From: Paramecium sonneborni
Lineage: Eukaryota; Ciliophora; Oligohymenophorea; Peniculida; Parameciidae
NCBI GenBank assembly: GCA_905182985.1
Contig: CAJJDN010000062.1
Coordinates: 459,470-523,469, forward strand
Direction of reading: 5' to 3'
DNA length: 64,000 nucleotides
The position numbers and the translations under genes were made by a program. Below, one piece after another: positions 24,723-36,800 of this stretch. The notes below the pieces were generated by a model. The model did no database searches and was not told the DNA's origin. It saw nothing but the letters and a program-made list of their open reading frames with translations. The stretch's first letter is position 1. Every line of letters begins with the position of its first letter.

Positions 24723-26497
24723 TCATAATTTTGATAATTGTTTCTTTATATAATCCTTTTCATTAGATCCTTTTTGCAATGCAGTTTAATAAAGTTTTTT
24801 TGCTTCAGATTTCTTTCCTAATTCTAATAGTGCATCAGCTGATATAATATTATTTGATGTTTTACCTTTTAATTTCAAAGTTACAGGTTTTACATGGAGA
24901 GAAAGATCTAGATCATAACATTCTATTGCCTTCTGATATTCTTTTAATTGATGTAGTGCAAAGCCTGAATAATTATTTATATTACCTTTATTTTCAAATG
25001 CAAAATTATTTTTAGAATTAATTTAAATAGATTAGTCTAAACTCTCAATAGCTTCTTAGAATCTATTTAAATTATTTAAAGCTGACCCTAAATAATAATT
25101 TTATTATTTTAATACCCTTGTTATTCCAAGCCATATCATTTTTAGAGTTAATTTAAATAGCTTTATCGTAACACTCAACAGCTTCTTAGAATCTATTCAT
25201 TTTCTTTAACGCAAAACCTAAATCATTATATTAAACAATATTTACCCTTATTATTCCATGCACTATCTTGATTAGGATTGATCTCATTAGCTCTTTCATA
25301 ACATTCGAGTGCTTCTTAGAATCTATTTAATTTCCGTAACGCAAATCCTAAATAATAATATTTAATACTAAATTACCTTTATTATTCCATGCATAATCAT
25401 CTTAAGAATCAATCTATATAGCTTTGTCTAAACACTCAATAGCCTCTTAATATCTGTTTAGATTGTTTAATGCTAAACCTAAATAATAATTATATATTAT
25501 ATTACCCTTATTATTCCATGCATAATCATGGTTAGGATTTATTTCAATTGCTTTGTCATAACAATAAATAGCTTCTTAGAATTTATTTAAACAATTTAAT
25601 GCCCAACCTAAATAATATTAAACATCTATTACCTTTGTTATTCCAAGCATTATCATGATTAGGATTAATTTCAATAGCCTTATCGTAACAATTAATAGCT
25701 TCTTAGAAATTACTTAAACTATCTAATGCAAATCCTTTTGTACTCTTAATATTAAATAAGTTACCTTTCCACACATAAATAATGTAATCCTAATTAAATT
25801 ATTTTATTGATTCATCAAATTTAATCAAAGCCTCTTTAAACTTACCCTCGTTAACTAATTTTTAACCTAGTTTATGTTTAAATTTATTTTACCTTATATA
25901 AATAATCTTTTAGCCTCTTACATTCTTTGTTGATTTTGCACTTAACTGATCCTATTAACTTCTTCAATTTTAGTTTTATTTATATTTCCTGAAATGATTT
26001 GATCATACCATTTTATTAAATCTCTGAGTATAATCTTGATTGCACTATTAATATTATTCAATTATGTTATCTATTCTTCTATAATATATAAAAATAAAAT
26101 TAATACATATTTATTTTTCTTTTTCCTTTGAGTAGTGCAGTTTTAATATATTTATCTACGACTTGAAAGATAAGAATTCTTTGTTTTAAAGCTTTTGATT
26201 CATACTTTCTAAAATTTTGTTATTTTGATCAATTTTTTTAAAAATTTATTCAAAACAGTTAGTCAATTCATTTTAGATTTCTTTAAATTATTTTGTTTGT
26301 TCTCTTTAGATTTGTATGAATTAATTAATATATTTGCTAATTATGGCAAATCGAATGCAGTCATTCAAATGATCTGAATGAGTGTTACTTAAGCACTCAT
26401 AGCAGTATTAAGTTGCATTTTAGCAAGTCTAATTTAAGCAAAATCCTATTATTTCTTCATTTTCATGACCTAGATAAGTGCACCTAAAGAATTACAT
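24723..26497 (-). CDS. B-box-like zinc-finger plus TPR protein with one TPR per exon
   Basis: Reads from ATG at 26497 down to TGA at 24723; 501 aa in 11 exons. Introns (plus-strand coordinates): 26079-26106, 25867-25892, 25735-25764, 25608-25632, 25479-25505, 25348-25376, 25218-25245, 25088-25115, 24965-24985 and 24839-24865, each 21-30 nt. Residues ~6-60 carry a Cys/His array (RCTYLGH...GFCLN..C...YCYECLSNTHSDHLNDC) like the B-box-type fingers placed before TPRs in other Paramecium proteins. A coiled linker follows, then about nine TPR units of ~34 residues (GFALDSLSNFQEAINCYDKA and relatives). The last nine introns all fall at the same place, between the two halves of the first residue of each TPR unit (nearly always Gly, phase 1). 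Probable role: a protein-interaction scaffold; partners unknown. Confidence 0.92.
24839..25892 (-). repeat. Tandem exon-intron repeat unit (~125-132 bp) encoding successive TPRs
   Basis: Eight to nine consecutive units consist of a ~102-nt exon (34 codons) and a 21-30 nt intron, always joined by a donor after the G of a split first codon. Exon text is clearly homologous between units (AWNNKG at the end, FQEAIECYDKA in the middle), while introns share only the GTA start, a TTTAG/CAG end and AT richness. The periodicity is what one expects if exon plus intron were amplified together. Confidence 0.9.
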
Positions 26498-27149
26498 TTC
26501 AGTACTAATTAATATTAAAAAATTTTATTTGAATTATCTTTCTTACTTATAAATTTTTAAATTCAACTTGCAATTAATATTTTTAAAATAATAATCATGG
26601 TATAAATAACAATAATTGAGCCCTCTTTTTTATTGCTCATGAAAATCAATTGCATCCTAGTTAATTTTTCTTAAAATATAGTTTATCCATCTGTTTTTGA
26701 ATGTCTATATGCCAAAAAATGTTCTTCTTTAGAATTAGCTAGCGTATTAATAAAATTAATATAAATTAAAACTTAATTAAATCCTAAAAAATAATATATA
26801 ATTTTTTTTGATCCAGTTAATTTATAGGTTAGGTTTAAGTGAAAAAAATTATAATATTTATATAGAGAAATTTCCAAGGATTATTATTTTTACTATTTAT
26901 AACAATCATTCAATATAACTGCTTTTGAATCAAGTGCAAAATTTTGAAACTATATTAAACAAAAGTCTTAAATCCTTAATAACACCAGTTATTTAATAAA
27001 AAAGAAAAATATAATACAATCTATAAGTTTTAATCAGACTATAATTATATACAATAAGAATGTTGTTTATAAATTTTATATGATTAGTATAAGGAGTAAA
27101 AACATCAAATTTGAAATTTAATATAAAGATATTTTTTTATTGAATATAA
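26498..27149. other. Intergenic spacer between two minus-strand genes
   Basis: About 650 bp, AT-rich. It must contain the promoter of the zinc-finger/TPR gene and the 3' flank of the HSP70 gene. No CDS or RNA gene recognised. Confidence 0.5.
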
Positions 27150-29057
27150 TCAATAATTTTATTAGGATAATTATTCTTCTTCAAGTGAAAATTTAGCTGT
27201 TCTTAGTAACCATGCTGTTGTTTTTTGTTATTCATTATCTTCCATCAAGAGTTAATTTAAGAGTTCATTTTGTAGCTCTTCAAGTTAATAAAATTTATTT
27301 TAATATTTAATAGTTTCACAATTTGGATTTTCATGAATCCATGCTATTGTTTATTTAATTGAGGATTCAAGTTTTGATTTATAGTTATCAGAAATTCCGA
27401 CTAACAATTTTTCACAATTATTTTTGAGAATATAGATTATTAATTCAAGGATAGTTTTTGCTTCGATCAAATTTTTATTTATTTGGTCTTCAGCTAAAAA
27501 TTTTTCAGCATCCATAACAATTTACTAAATATTGAATACAGTTAGCGAATTTTCACTATTAGATATACTAATGGTATTAGATTTCTTTGAAGTTAAATCT
27601 TCTGCAATTATTTTAAGAATATGATTCTGATCAATCTCAAATGTAATTAAAATTTAAGGAATTCCTTTTGGTGCTGGAGTAATACCTGTTAAATTAAATT
27701 GTCCTAATAACAGACAATCTTTAGCCATATATCTCTGACCTATGTATATTTTAATTAAAACATTTGTTTAATAATCTTTTAGAGTTGTGAAAATTTATGA
27801 TTTTTTTGTTGGGATTGTGGTATTTCTTGTAATCAGTGTAGTGAATAATCCTCCAGAAGTTTCAACTCCAAAGGATAATATGGTAACATCAAATACACAG
27901 GTAAATTAGATTTTCTCGCAAATTTAACCATTTAATAGAGCAGCCTATTTAGCAGCACCAAATACTATAACTTCATTTGGGTTTATTTAATTTTTTAATT
28001 ATTTTCCATCAAAATATTCTTATAATAATTTTTAAACTATTGGAATATTAGAAGATCCACCAACTAGAATAATCTCATCTATATGATTTTTTGATATGTT
28101 CAAATCCTTTAAAAATTAATCTAAAATTTAAATAGATTCTTTAAACATATTCATGCACAATGTTTCAAACTTGTCTTACGTTATTGTGCACATAAAATCA
28201 TTTATTTCCATTGTTGTTTAGTTGGTTGAAGATAAAGCTTTTTTAGCTTATTCACTTAGAATAAGAAGTTTTTAAAATAATTCTTTGTTATTTCTAATAT
28301 CAATTCCTCTCTATTTCAAAATTTAATTACAAAAATACTCAGTAATTTTATTATCAAAATATATCCCACCCAATTAATTGTATAAACTATTTGCCTTTAA
28401 TTCAATAAAACCATCTTCAATTAATAACAAAGTAATATCAAGTTTTCTACCTCCAAAATCAAAAATAATTACTAATTATTCTTATTTAGTAATCTTATTC
28501 AAATCATAAGCTATAGCAGCAGCAGAAGGTTCATTGATTATTCTAAGTATTTTCAAACCAAGACTAATTCCCACTTCTTTAAGAGCTTATCTTTGTAAAT
28601 CGTTGAATTAACTTGGTACTACTATTACAACATCAGAAATAGGTTTTCCCAATTATAATTCAGCTGACTTCATCAAACTTTATAGAATCATAGAAGAAAT
28701 TTAAGTAGGAAAATATTTTTGAATTTATTTCTTATATTTCACAACTATCATAGGTTTGTCATCGATTCCAGGTTCCACTTAATAAGGTAATTCTTTTAAT
28801 AATTTTTGAAAAGATTAATCAGAAAATCTTCTTCCCATCAAATCTTTGACATTAAATATAGTTTATAGAGGATTGTTATGAATTTAATCTAATGCTGCCT
28901 AACCTATAAGACATTCATTTTCAGTAAATGCAACATAAGAAGGAGTTTGTCTATTACCAAATTCATTTAGGATTATCTCAACTGAATCATTAATCCATAA
29001 ACCACAATATGAGTTGCTTCTACCTAAATCAATGCCTAAAGAATAACAAGATTACAT
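27150..29057 (-). CDS. Divergent HSP70-family protein
   Basis: Intronless 635-aa frame from ATG 29057 to TGA 27150-27152, the full HSP70 length. Family marks in order: [13 protein letters not shown] (phosphate-1 region), [54 protein letters not shown] (phosphate-2), [16 protein letters not shown] (adenosine-binding region), then the beta-sandwich peptide-binding domain and a helical lid. Two ATP-contact loops are altered: the usual DLGTTxS reads DLGRSNS, and DLGGGTFD reads DFGGRKLD. There is no signal peptide and no EEVD-type tail, so it is not a classical cytosolic or ER HSP70. It may be a cytosolic paralog with altered or lost ATPase cycling. All intact length and motif order argue against a pseudogene. 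Confidence 0.93.
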
Positions 29058-29400
29058 AATTTCTTTTATTTCTAATTAATATAACTTATCAATAAGACAA
29101 TAGAGATAATAATAATATAATCAATATTAAAAACATTAAAACAATATTAAAACCCTACATATAAATGCTTTTATTATTTAGACTTAAACCTTTTAAAAAT
29201 TAATTAAGTGCTCTAATAAAAAGATTGAATTTTATATATGTATAACGTAGTAAACTCTATTACATAGTTTTTAAAGAAAGAAAAAAGAAATTACTATTGT
29301 TAGTATTTACCAAAAAAAAGGAAATGAAAGGAGTGATAAACTTTTTAGGAAGAACGTTTTTATATTCTCATATTGAATTTAGTTAGGTTTTTCTTTAATT

Positions 29401-30520
29401 TCAATCTTTATCTAATTTATTATAAAAAAAATCCTGATAAACTGACAGCTCCACTTTAATTTGAAATTTAGATAAAATTTTATAAATTTTTAGTTTGTAC
29501 TCATACTCCTCATCAAAGAAGTCATTAGAAATTAAATATGGAAGAAAAGACAATCGAGTTATTCCTTAAAACATTAAAAAAAATACATTCTTCTTATTTC
29601 TATTTTTTAGAATTAAATTTAACATAGAATCACTTTCAGTAGCTCCAAAAAATTTTATTTACATTAAGCATGTCTTTGAACACTCTTCTACGCTCTTCTA
29701 TATGTGAAGCTACTAACTATGAATTCAGAAGGGAAAATTTTCAAGAATTGAATAAGCCTTCTTATAAGTTACAAAAGGTTTAACATAATTACATATTTTT
29801 TAAAATTCAAAAATTGCCTCTTAAATAAAAATTTCATCACTTACATCAAGAAGCAGGGAAAATATATTTATAAATCAGTAATATGTGGAGAAATAATCTA
29901 AGATTTATAATTCAACCTTTATTACTCAATTAGATCAAAAAATTTTCTACTATGATTTCTGGAATTCATAATTATAATTATAGAAATATAGTTTTTAAAA
30001 GTGAATTAATCTAATAGTTTATTTTAATTTAAGCTTGAATGCCTTCAGATAAATTAGATAACCATCAGTGGCCTTGAATTTAAATTTAAAATTACTTCAC
30101 TTCTCACTAGTTTATTTTTATCCTGTAGTAGTAACAAATAAAAAGATTATAAAATTCAAATATTTAAAATATGATTCTTTTATTGTATATAATATGTTAG
30201 AATATTTCCCAAAGTTTTTAAAGCATGGAAAACAATAATTTATTTTTATTATGAAAGTAACATGGATAATTTTTTAATAACCTTTTTTAATAAAAAAATA
30301 AAATCTTTATCTTCCAGAGATAGCTCGAATCCAAATATTAATTTTTGAATAACTTCCCTAGTGATAGAAATAATTTTTGAAAAATTGATTTAAATTCTAA
30401 GGCATTCTTAACTTTCAGCTATTATTATTTTATTTAAGTTTGTTTTTCTTTTGACCAAATTAGTGATGGATAATTCAAATTTTTTGAGATTTCAGAATTA
30501 TTAAACATCTCAATTTTCAT
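29401..30520 (-). pseudogene. ARM/HEAT-repeat (importin-alpha-like?) gene relic
   Basis: On the minus strand, helical-repeat text is readable in shifting frames: REVIQKLIFGFELSLEDKDF, QIIVFHALKTLGNILTYY, KNKLVRSEVILNLNSR, KFFDLIEQQRLNYKS, DEEYEYKLKIYKILSKFQ, ending at TGA 29401. The FHALKTLGNI...ILQSFYLLLLQDKNKLVRSE arrangement resembles the ARM repeats of importin-alpha. In-frame TGAs and frameshifts break it at least three times, without matching tiny introns. Seen: the fragments and the breaks. Inferred: importin-alpha-like ancestry. It could instead be another ARM protein, or partly chance. Confidence 0.4.
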
Positions 30521-30888
30521 TGCATGTCAGATTTATCATGCTTGTTGATTGTTGGGTTATCATTCTAGTGATCTTAAGAACTTAAAATTAATATTAAATC
30601 AATTTATCTCAGAAATATATGATTATTTAGAATCAAAAAAATATTATTTCTTAAGAGATCAATTTAGATATAAAGTTTATCTTTTTATCATCATCCGTTG
30701 AATTATATTAAATTAATTTTACATTAATAACATAATGAGTATCATCATAGAGACATTTAAACTAAAATGTTAATTTTTCTTTTTTTTATCAAACTTAAGT
30801 TTTTTTTTTGAATTAAAGCAATAAAAACGCACTTTAAATTTTAAGATTGAATCTATTGTTTGTCTTATTTGATAATTAATAATAAAAA

Positions 30889-33800
30889 ATGAATTTAAAA
30901 TTAAGCTTTGCCTTAGTTATTACGATGATGCCAACATTATTGGATAGTTAATATCTGATGGAGTTGGATGAGGTATACTAGTATTATTAAATTCCTATAA
31001 GTGTAAATATAAATAACTATTAAATTGATGAAGTGGGTATTTATGGAATTTGGAGTAGATATATTCCTCTAAGTACAATTAAATAAATAGGAGCTTTTGG
31101 AATTATTGATAGTAATTGTTACCATTTGAATTCAGCTATTGAAAAATATACATAAAGAATCAATTTTGTATACTTTGATTGTTTAAATTCAGAAACCATG
31201 ACAGTTACAAAACATTTGTAATTTATAGATGATTAGAGATAATTACATAAACTTTAAATAAAAATCGACCCTTTTTAATATGAATATTATTGGTATTTCC
31301 TTGTAATTACATTTGCTCCTCATTAAAAAAGATTCAAATATTACATATTCTAAAATAACAACATTGTTGAGAATCAGTCTTTTGATATTAAATTTCCTTA
31401 TTAAGATGAAAATCTTTTGCTTATATTTGGAGGTGGTTTAGAAATAACAGAAACTTAATAAATTTCAATTGATTAAACTTCTAAATTACCATATTTTCCA
31501 GGTTAATTAAATATTTTATCATTCGCCAAAACATCCTTGACTGAAAATTAATTATTTTTTTAAATTGAAATTTTTACAACATGGGAATGTGTTTGTGTTT
31601 GTAATTTAAATTAAAATTAAATTTTACCTGATATTGATATCAAATGGATGGATCAAAAATTGTTTGCTTCAACTAATATTAATTGCGACTCATTTGCATT
31701 TCATGCTTGGATTAAAATTACTGAGTGCTATTCTGATTAAGAAGAATTTTTATACTAATTAATGAAGCTATCTAGTAATTTTGAAAATTCTGTAATGAAA
31801 AATGAAAATTTAGCAAGTTTTTAACTATTTTATAAAGTTTCTAATTTAAATAATTAAATTATTATTACAACATACAATTATAGTTTTCCCTACTATAATA
31901 TGGATTTCATTAAAAATTCATTTCTAATTTAGAAAAGTTTTGATTTACCAAAAGTGACATTATGGCATTTTGTCTATGTAATTTAATTATAAAATACAAT
32001 AAAATTTAGTATTATGATATAAGATGGGATTTTTAAAACACAATCGGAATCAATATTTTAAGTTAATCAGTTTCATATGGTTTAATTTAAACTTTAATAT
32101 GGTAATATTATGCAACTTAGTTCTAATTATTTGAGTGTAAGCTTAAGAAACATTAAATTTTTGAATTGTATTTATGATGAATAATACTATCCTAATTAAA
32201 TTTGTCATTATAGTTGTTTAGAATGTGATGGTCCAACTCAGAATGATTGTTTGTCTTGTTCCAAAGAATCTAAACGCATTTATTTGGCTAAATATAAAAT
32301 TTGTCTATGCCCTTATTATATGATTGATAAAGAAGTTTGTTAGGACAAAGAAAATTACGGATTATTCTTATAATTATAATAACATGAGAATTAATAATGT
32401 AATTATGGATATTTTAATTACAATTAAAATTGTTAAAAATGGTATTTAATTTAAATCATTCTTTAGTCCCTCTATAATAAATGATTAAGTTTTGACATGC
32501 TTAGAATGTTTAGAGCAACCTTAAAATTGGTTAAATGATCCTTATTGTGAAACCAATTTATTTTTAAATAGAGATGGCAGTCCATCAAAGATTTTCAAAG
32601 ATTCTAGTAAAACATATTATATTCTTTATGAAAATGATTTAAAACCGTAAAATTTTTTTACCACTGACTTCAATATCAAAACAAAAGAAATATTTACTGA
32701 TTATTTAGTTACTAATCAATTTTTTGAAACAAATTACAAATTTGTTTAATTTGATTCCATGCCAATATACTCATAATGCAATTTATACTTTTGTGTTTAA
32801 TGTGGCTATGAGTTAACAAGAATCATATGTATAAGATGTTTTAAAACATCAATTCTGAAGGATGGATTTTGTATTAAAAAATAAACTGGCTAATAAAAAT
32901 TTAATTAATGCTTAGCTTCTTTTTATAAAACATCTGAAAATATTTGTAAATTATGCCAAATAGATAATTGTATTTATTGTTTTGAATATCTAATTAATGA
33001 TTTAACTAAATGTACTCTTTATCAAGGATTTTAAGCATTTTAAATAGATGAATATCACAGAGTAGGATGTGCTCTATGTAAAAATGGCTTTATTTTTGAT
33101 TTTATAAAAGGTAAATGTATTTATGAATAACCGAATATAAAAAATTGCTTAAGAGCTTATAATGATTTAACTGGGAAATAAATTTGTACTTTATCATTAG
33201 TTGATGATTTTTCTATATCCCCAGAAATTTAAAATTGCAATAAATATATTACTAATTGCAAATAATGTGTTCAAACACCTCAAAATATAATAAAATGTAT
33301 TATTTGTGAGGATGGATATTCAAGCTCTATTACTACAGGTCATTGTAGTATTTGTTAAATTGAAAATGCGAAATTTTGTATTGAAGGTCTTTTAAAGGAA
33401 TAAGATTCTTGGATTCATTTGATTTAGAGTTTTTTAATGTAATTTTTACCAGATAAATATTTTTATTCAATTCCATCTCTAACTGTAATTCCTTTACCAG
33501 TTAAGTGTATAGATGGATATGAAGTTAATTAATTTCTTTGCAAGAAAAGTTGTAATAATAATTGTGAAGTGTGTCAAAAAAATATCATCCCTTCAAATGG
33601 TTTTACATGTTCTATGTGCAAAATGAATTATTTTATGGAAAATCTTAGATCAATAGATCAAGAGTAATGTTTAGAATGTCCATAATTATGTCAAGTTTGT
33701 TAAAAAAGATAAATTTAAGAAATTTAAGTATTATTTAATTTATTTTATAGAAAATAAATCCTATTTTTGTTATAAATGACAATTCCTATATTTTCACTAT

Positions 33801-36800
33801 GAAATGTATTAAATTTTTCCCTTATCATAACGTTGTGATTGATTAGTTTTCTTAAACAGCTAAATACTGTTTTGAGTAAAATTGTAATAATTATTTGAAA
33901 TATCAGGTATTTTTTATTATTATTATACTCAGGTTGAAAATAATTGCAATTCTATATTAAGTTTGTTTAATACTATGAAACATGAATAATTTCAAAATAA
34001 ATTGGATTTTCAATATTTAAATTAAATAGGTTTATCAATTTTTTAGCTAATTTTACCTTATAATTTAAATTGTATATATGATGGAGATAAATTTATTGCA
34101 ATAAATCTCTATAATTTAATTAAAATGAAAATATTTTCTCTAACACTAGTAGAACTAATGATTAAAGGATAAAATATTCCTTCAAAAATTTTTAGCAATA
34201 TTATCACATTTGATTTTGATTCTATCTAAATTGTTGAAGTTTCATTTTATATGAACGAACTCTTTTCATTCCAATTTTTTAACTAGAATAAATCTATTAA
34301 TTTTAATCTTCAAAATTCATCAATTACAGCCTCAGAGAATTCAAGAACTTAAATTTCAATAAAGGCACAACTTTATGACTAATTTAAAATTTAAAACTTA
34401 ACACTCTATAATATGAATATTAGAAATTCTTAAATATTTGAAATTCATTCAAAAGAAATAACTTTAATTGATACTATAATTATTCAAAACTGTTAATTTG
34501 ATAATACAACATTGTTTTCTTTGCTTAATAATTTCAAAACAGTTATATAGAATTTTAAGATTATTGAGTGTTAATTTTATAATTCATCTATTTTCAACTT
34601 TACATAAAATTCTGATTTTTACCTCCAACCATAAATTAAAGGAATATTTATTCAAAATTCTTATTTTTATAATTCATAGATTATAATAACTACTCCTTAT
34701 GTGGATTTTTAGATCATATAATCAGTAATAAAAAATAGTTAGTTTAACTCTTCATAATTTTTGATATTTAGCAATAATTTGAATATAGTTGATCTAATTA
34801 TTGAACAAAATACATTTTTCAATTCATAATTAATAACCTTAATTTCATTTGTTTAAAATATAAGCAACTCAATTAGTATTTTTGATGTAAATATTTTATA
34901 GAATTCTTTTTCTAATACTAAAGTTTTCTTATCTGAATAATAATAATCGTATAATTTTAAAAATATTTTGATGACTAATCTCAAATTTTAAGAGAATTTT
35001 CAAATCCAGCTTACTCATTCTAAAACATATATTTTTTCAATTAGTTGCTTTAAGCTAATTTTAAATAATATTATAATTAGTAGCTCTAAAAATATGAATT
35101 ATTTCACTTTATTCAATGTCTATTAAATTGATATAGAAAATTTGTAATATTATAACATTTTTTAGCAACATAAAATTAAATTATCTCTTAAATGCTTAGA
35201 GGAAGCTAATTTTAATTCTCACTTATTAAATATTTAAGGATTTACTCATTTAACTATTAATAATCTTGTTGTGTAAAATTAATTTAACAGCGACTCATCT
35301 ATTATTTCAATATATTCAAATTTTATTAATTAGGATGAAGAATAAGAAACAATTTAAATTAATAATTTATAATTTATTGGGAATTTAATATAAAAAATAA
35401 AACTAGGATAGATTTTATCATTAATTATCATTTATTCTGAGAAAAATTAAAATATCTCTATAAAAAACATTAAGTTTGAAGAAAATGCTTTGCATTAATA
35501 TTTAGATGACTCTTCTTAAAATATTGCAAGTCTAATTTTAATTCATTCCCAATTAAGTTATTTAGTTATTTAAAATTTCTATTGTAAAAACAACATTTTA
35601 ACTAACTCTTCCAATACATTTATTAATTTGTTTTTGAATGAAATTTTCATATCAGATTTAGTTGTTGAAAATCATAATTAAATTTAATAAAATATATGGA
35701 GTAAAGTTTTCCAAATTTAATTAGGATAAAACTTAAGTTAGGATCAACTTAATTAAATTATAAATAAACTCTTGATAATTTAAAATATTGGAGGAGCATT
35801 ATCAATTATAGCACAATAATGTCAATTAATCAACAGTTCTTTTAAAAATTTACTTGCTTATAAAAGTTTAATTATTAATTTAAAAACACAAGGAAAAGGA
35901 ATTGTAAATTTTAATAACTTAAAAATGATGCATATTTACAATATTAATTTCAATAGTACTGAAAATGATGGAAGCATTACTATATTTTCTTAGTACAGTC
36001 TTTTAAATTTTCAATTTATTGATATTGTTTTTTTTGATGTGCTTAATAATCTAGGTTCTTCAATTCTAGCTCTAACACCATCATCAAAACAAAATAAAAT
36101 TCTTATAAAAAATATAAACATTTAAAACTGTTTTTCTCTTTTAAATTTATTCTTGAAAGCACATTTTTAAATTAATTATTACAAAGAAAATTAAGTATCA
36201 ATAATTAACCAAACAATAATACAAAATAAAACATCGTTTATTGAATATCTTAAAAAATTAGGCTCATTAAATCATTTTCTAACCTAAAATATTTTACAAG
36301 ATAATTCAATAATAAATTTATAGGGATGCAAATTATCAGTTAATTAATTTGTGATTGAAGGAGTTATTTTATCTTCAATTTTTAAAATAGAAGACTCTTA
36401 TTAATTAAAGATCAATAATATTTATGTTTATGAAGTTTTATTACTCTTCCAAATAAATTTATTTCATATTGTTTAAAAATCTATAAGTACTATTTTCTCT
36501 TTTTAAAATATAATTTTTTAGAGCATTACAAATGTTAATTTAATTAATATTGATTTCAAGTCTTAATTTATTAATGTTGAACTATAATAATTGAATTGCG
36601 ATTTAGAAAATATAATTTATAGTTTTTATGAGGAAGAAAGTAATTTCATCGAATTTTATAACCGATTAATTAAGTTAAACAATTCAAACAATTTCATATT
36701 ATTTTATCAAAGTTAATCAAATAATAATCGCATTTAATTATCTTAAATTTCTATACTAAATAATGATTTGTAAAATTTTTTGAGTGGTATCATATACTTT

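Noticed and set aside
24839..25892. A CRISPR-like or satellite array because of ~129-bp periodicity
   Set aside because: The repeats translate to TPR units in one spliced frame; spacers are introns with splice-site ends.
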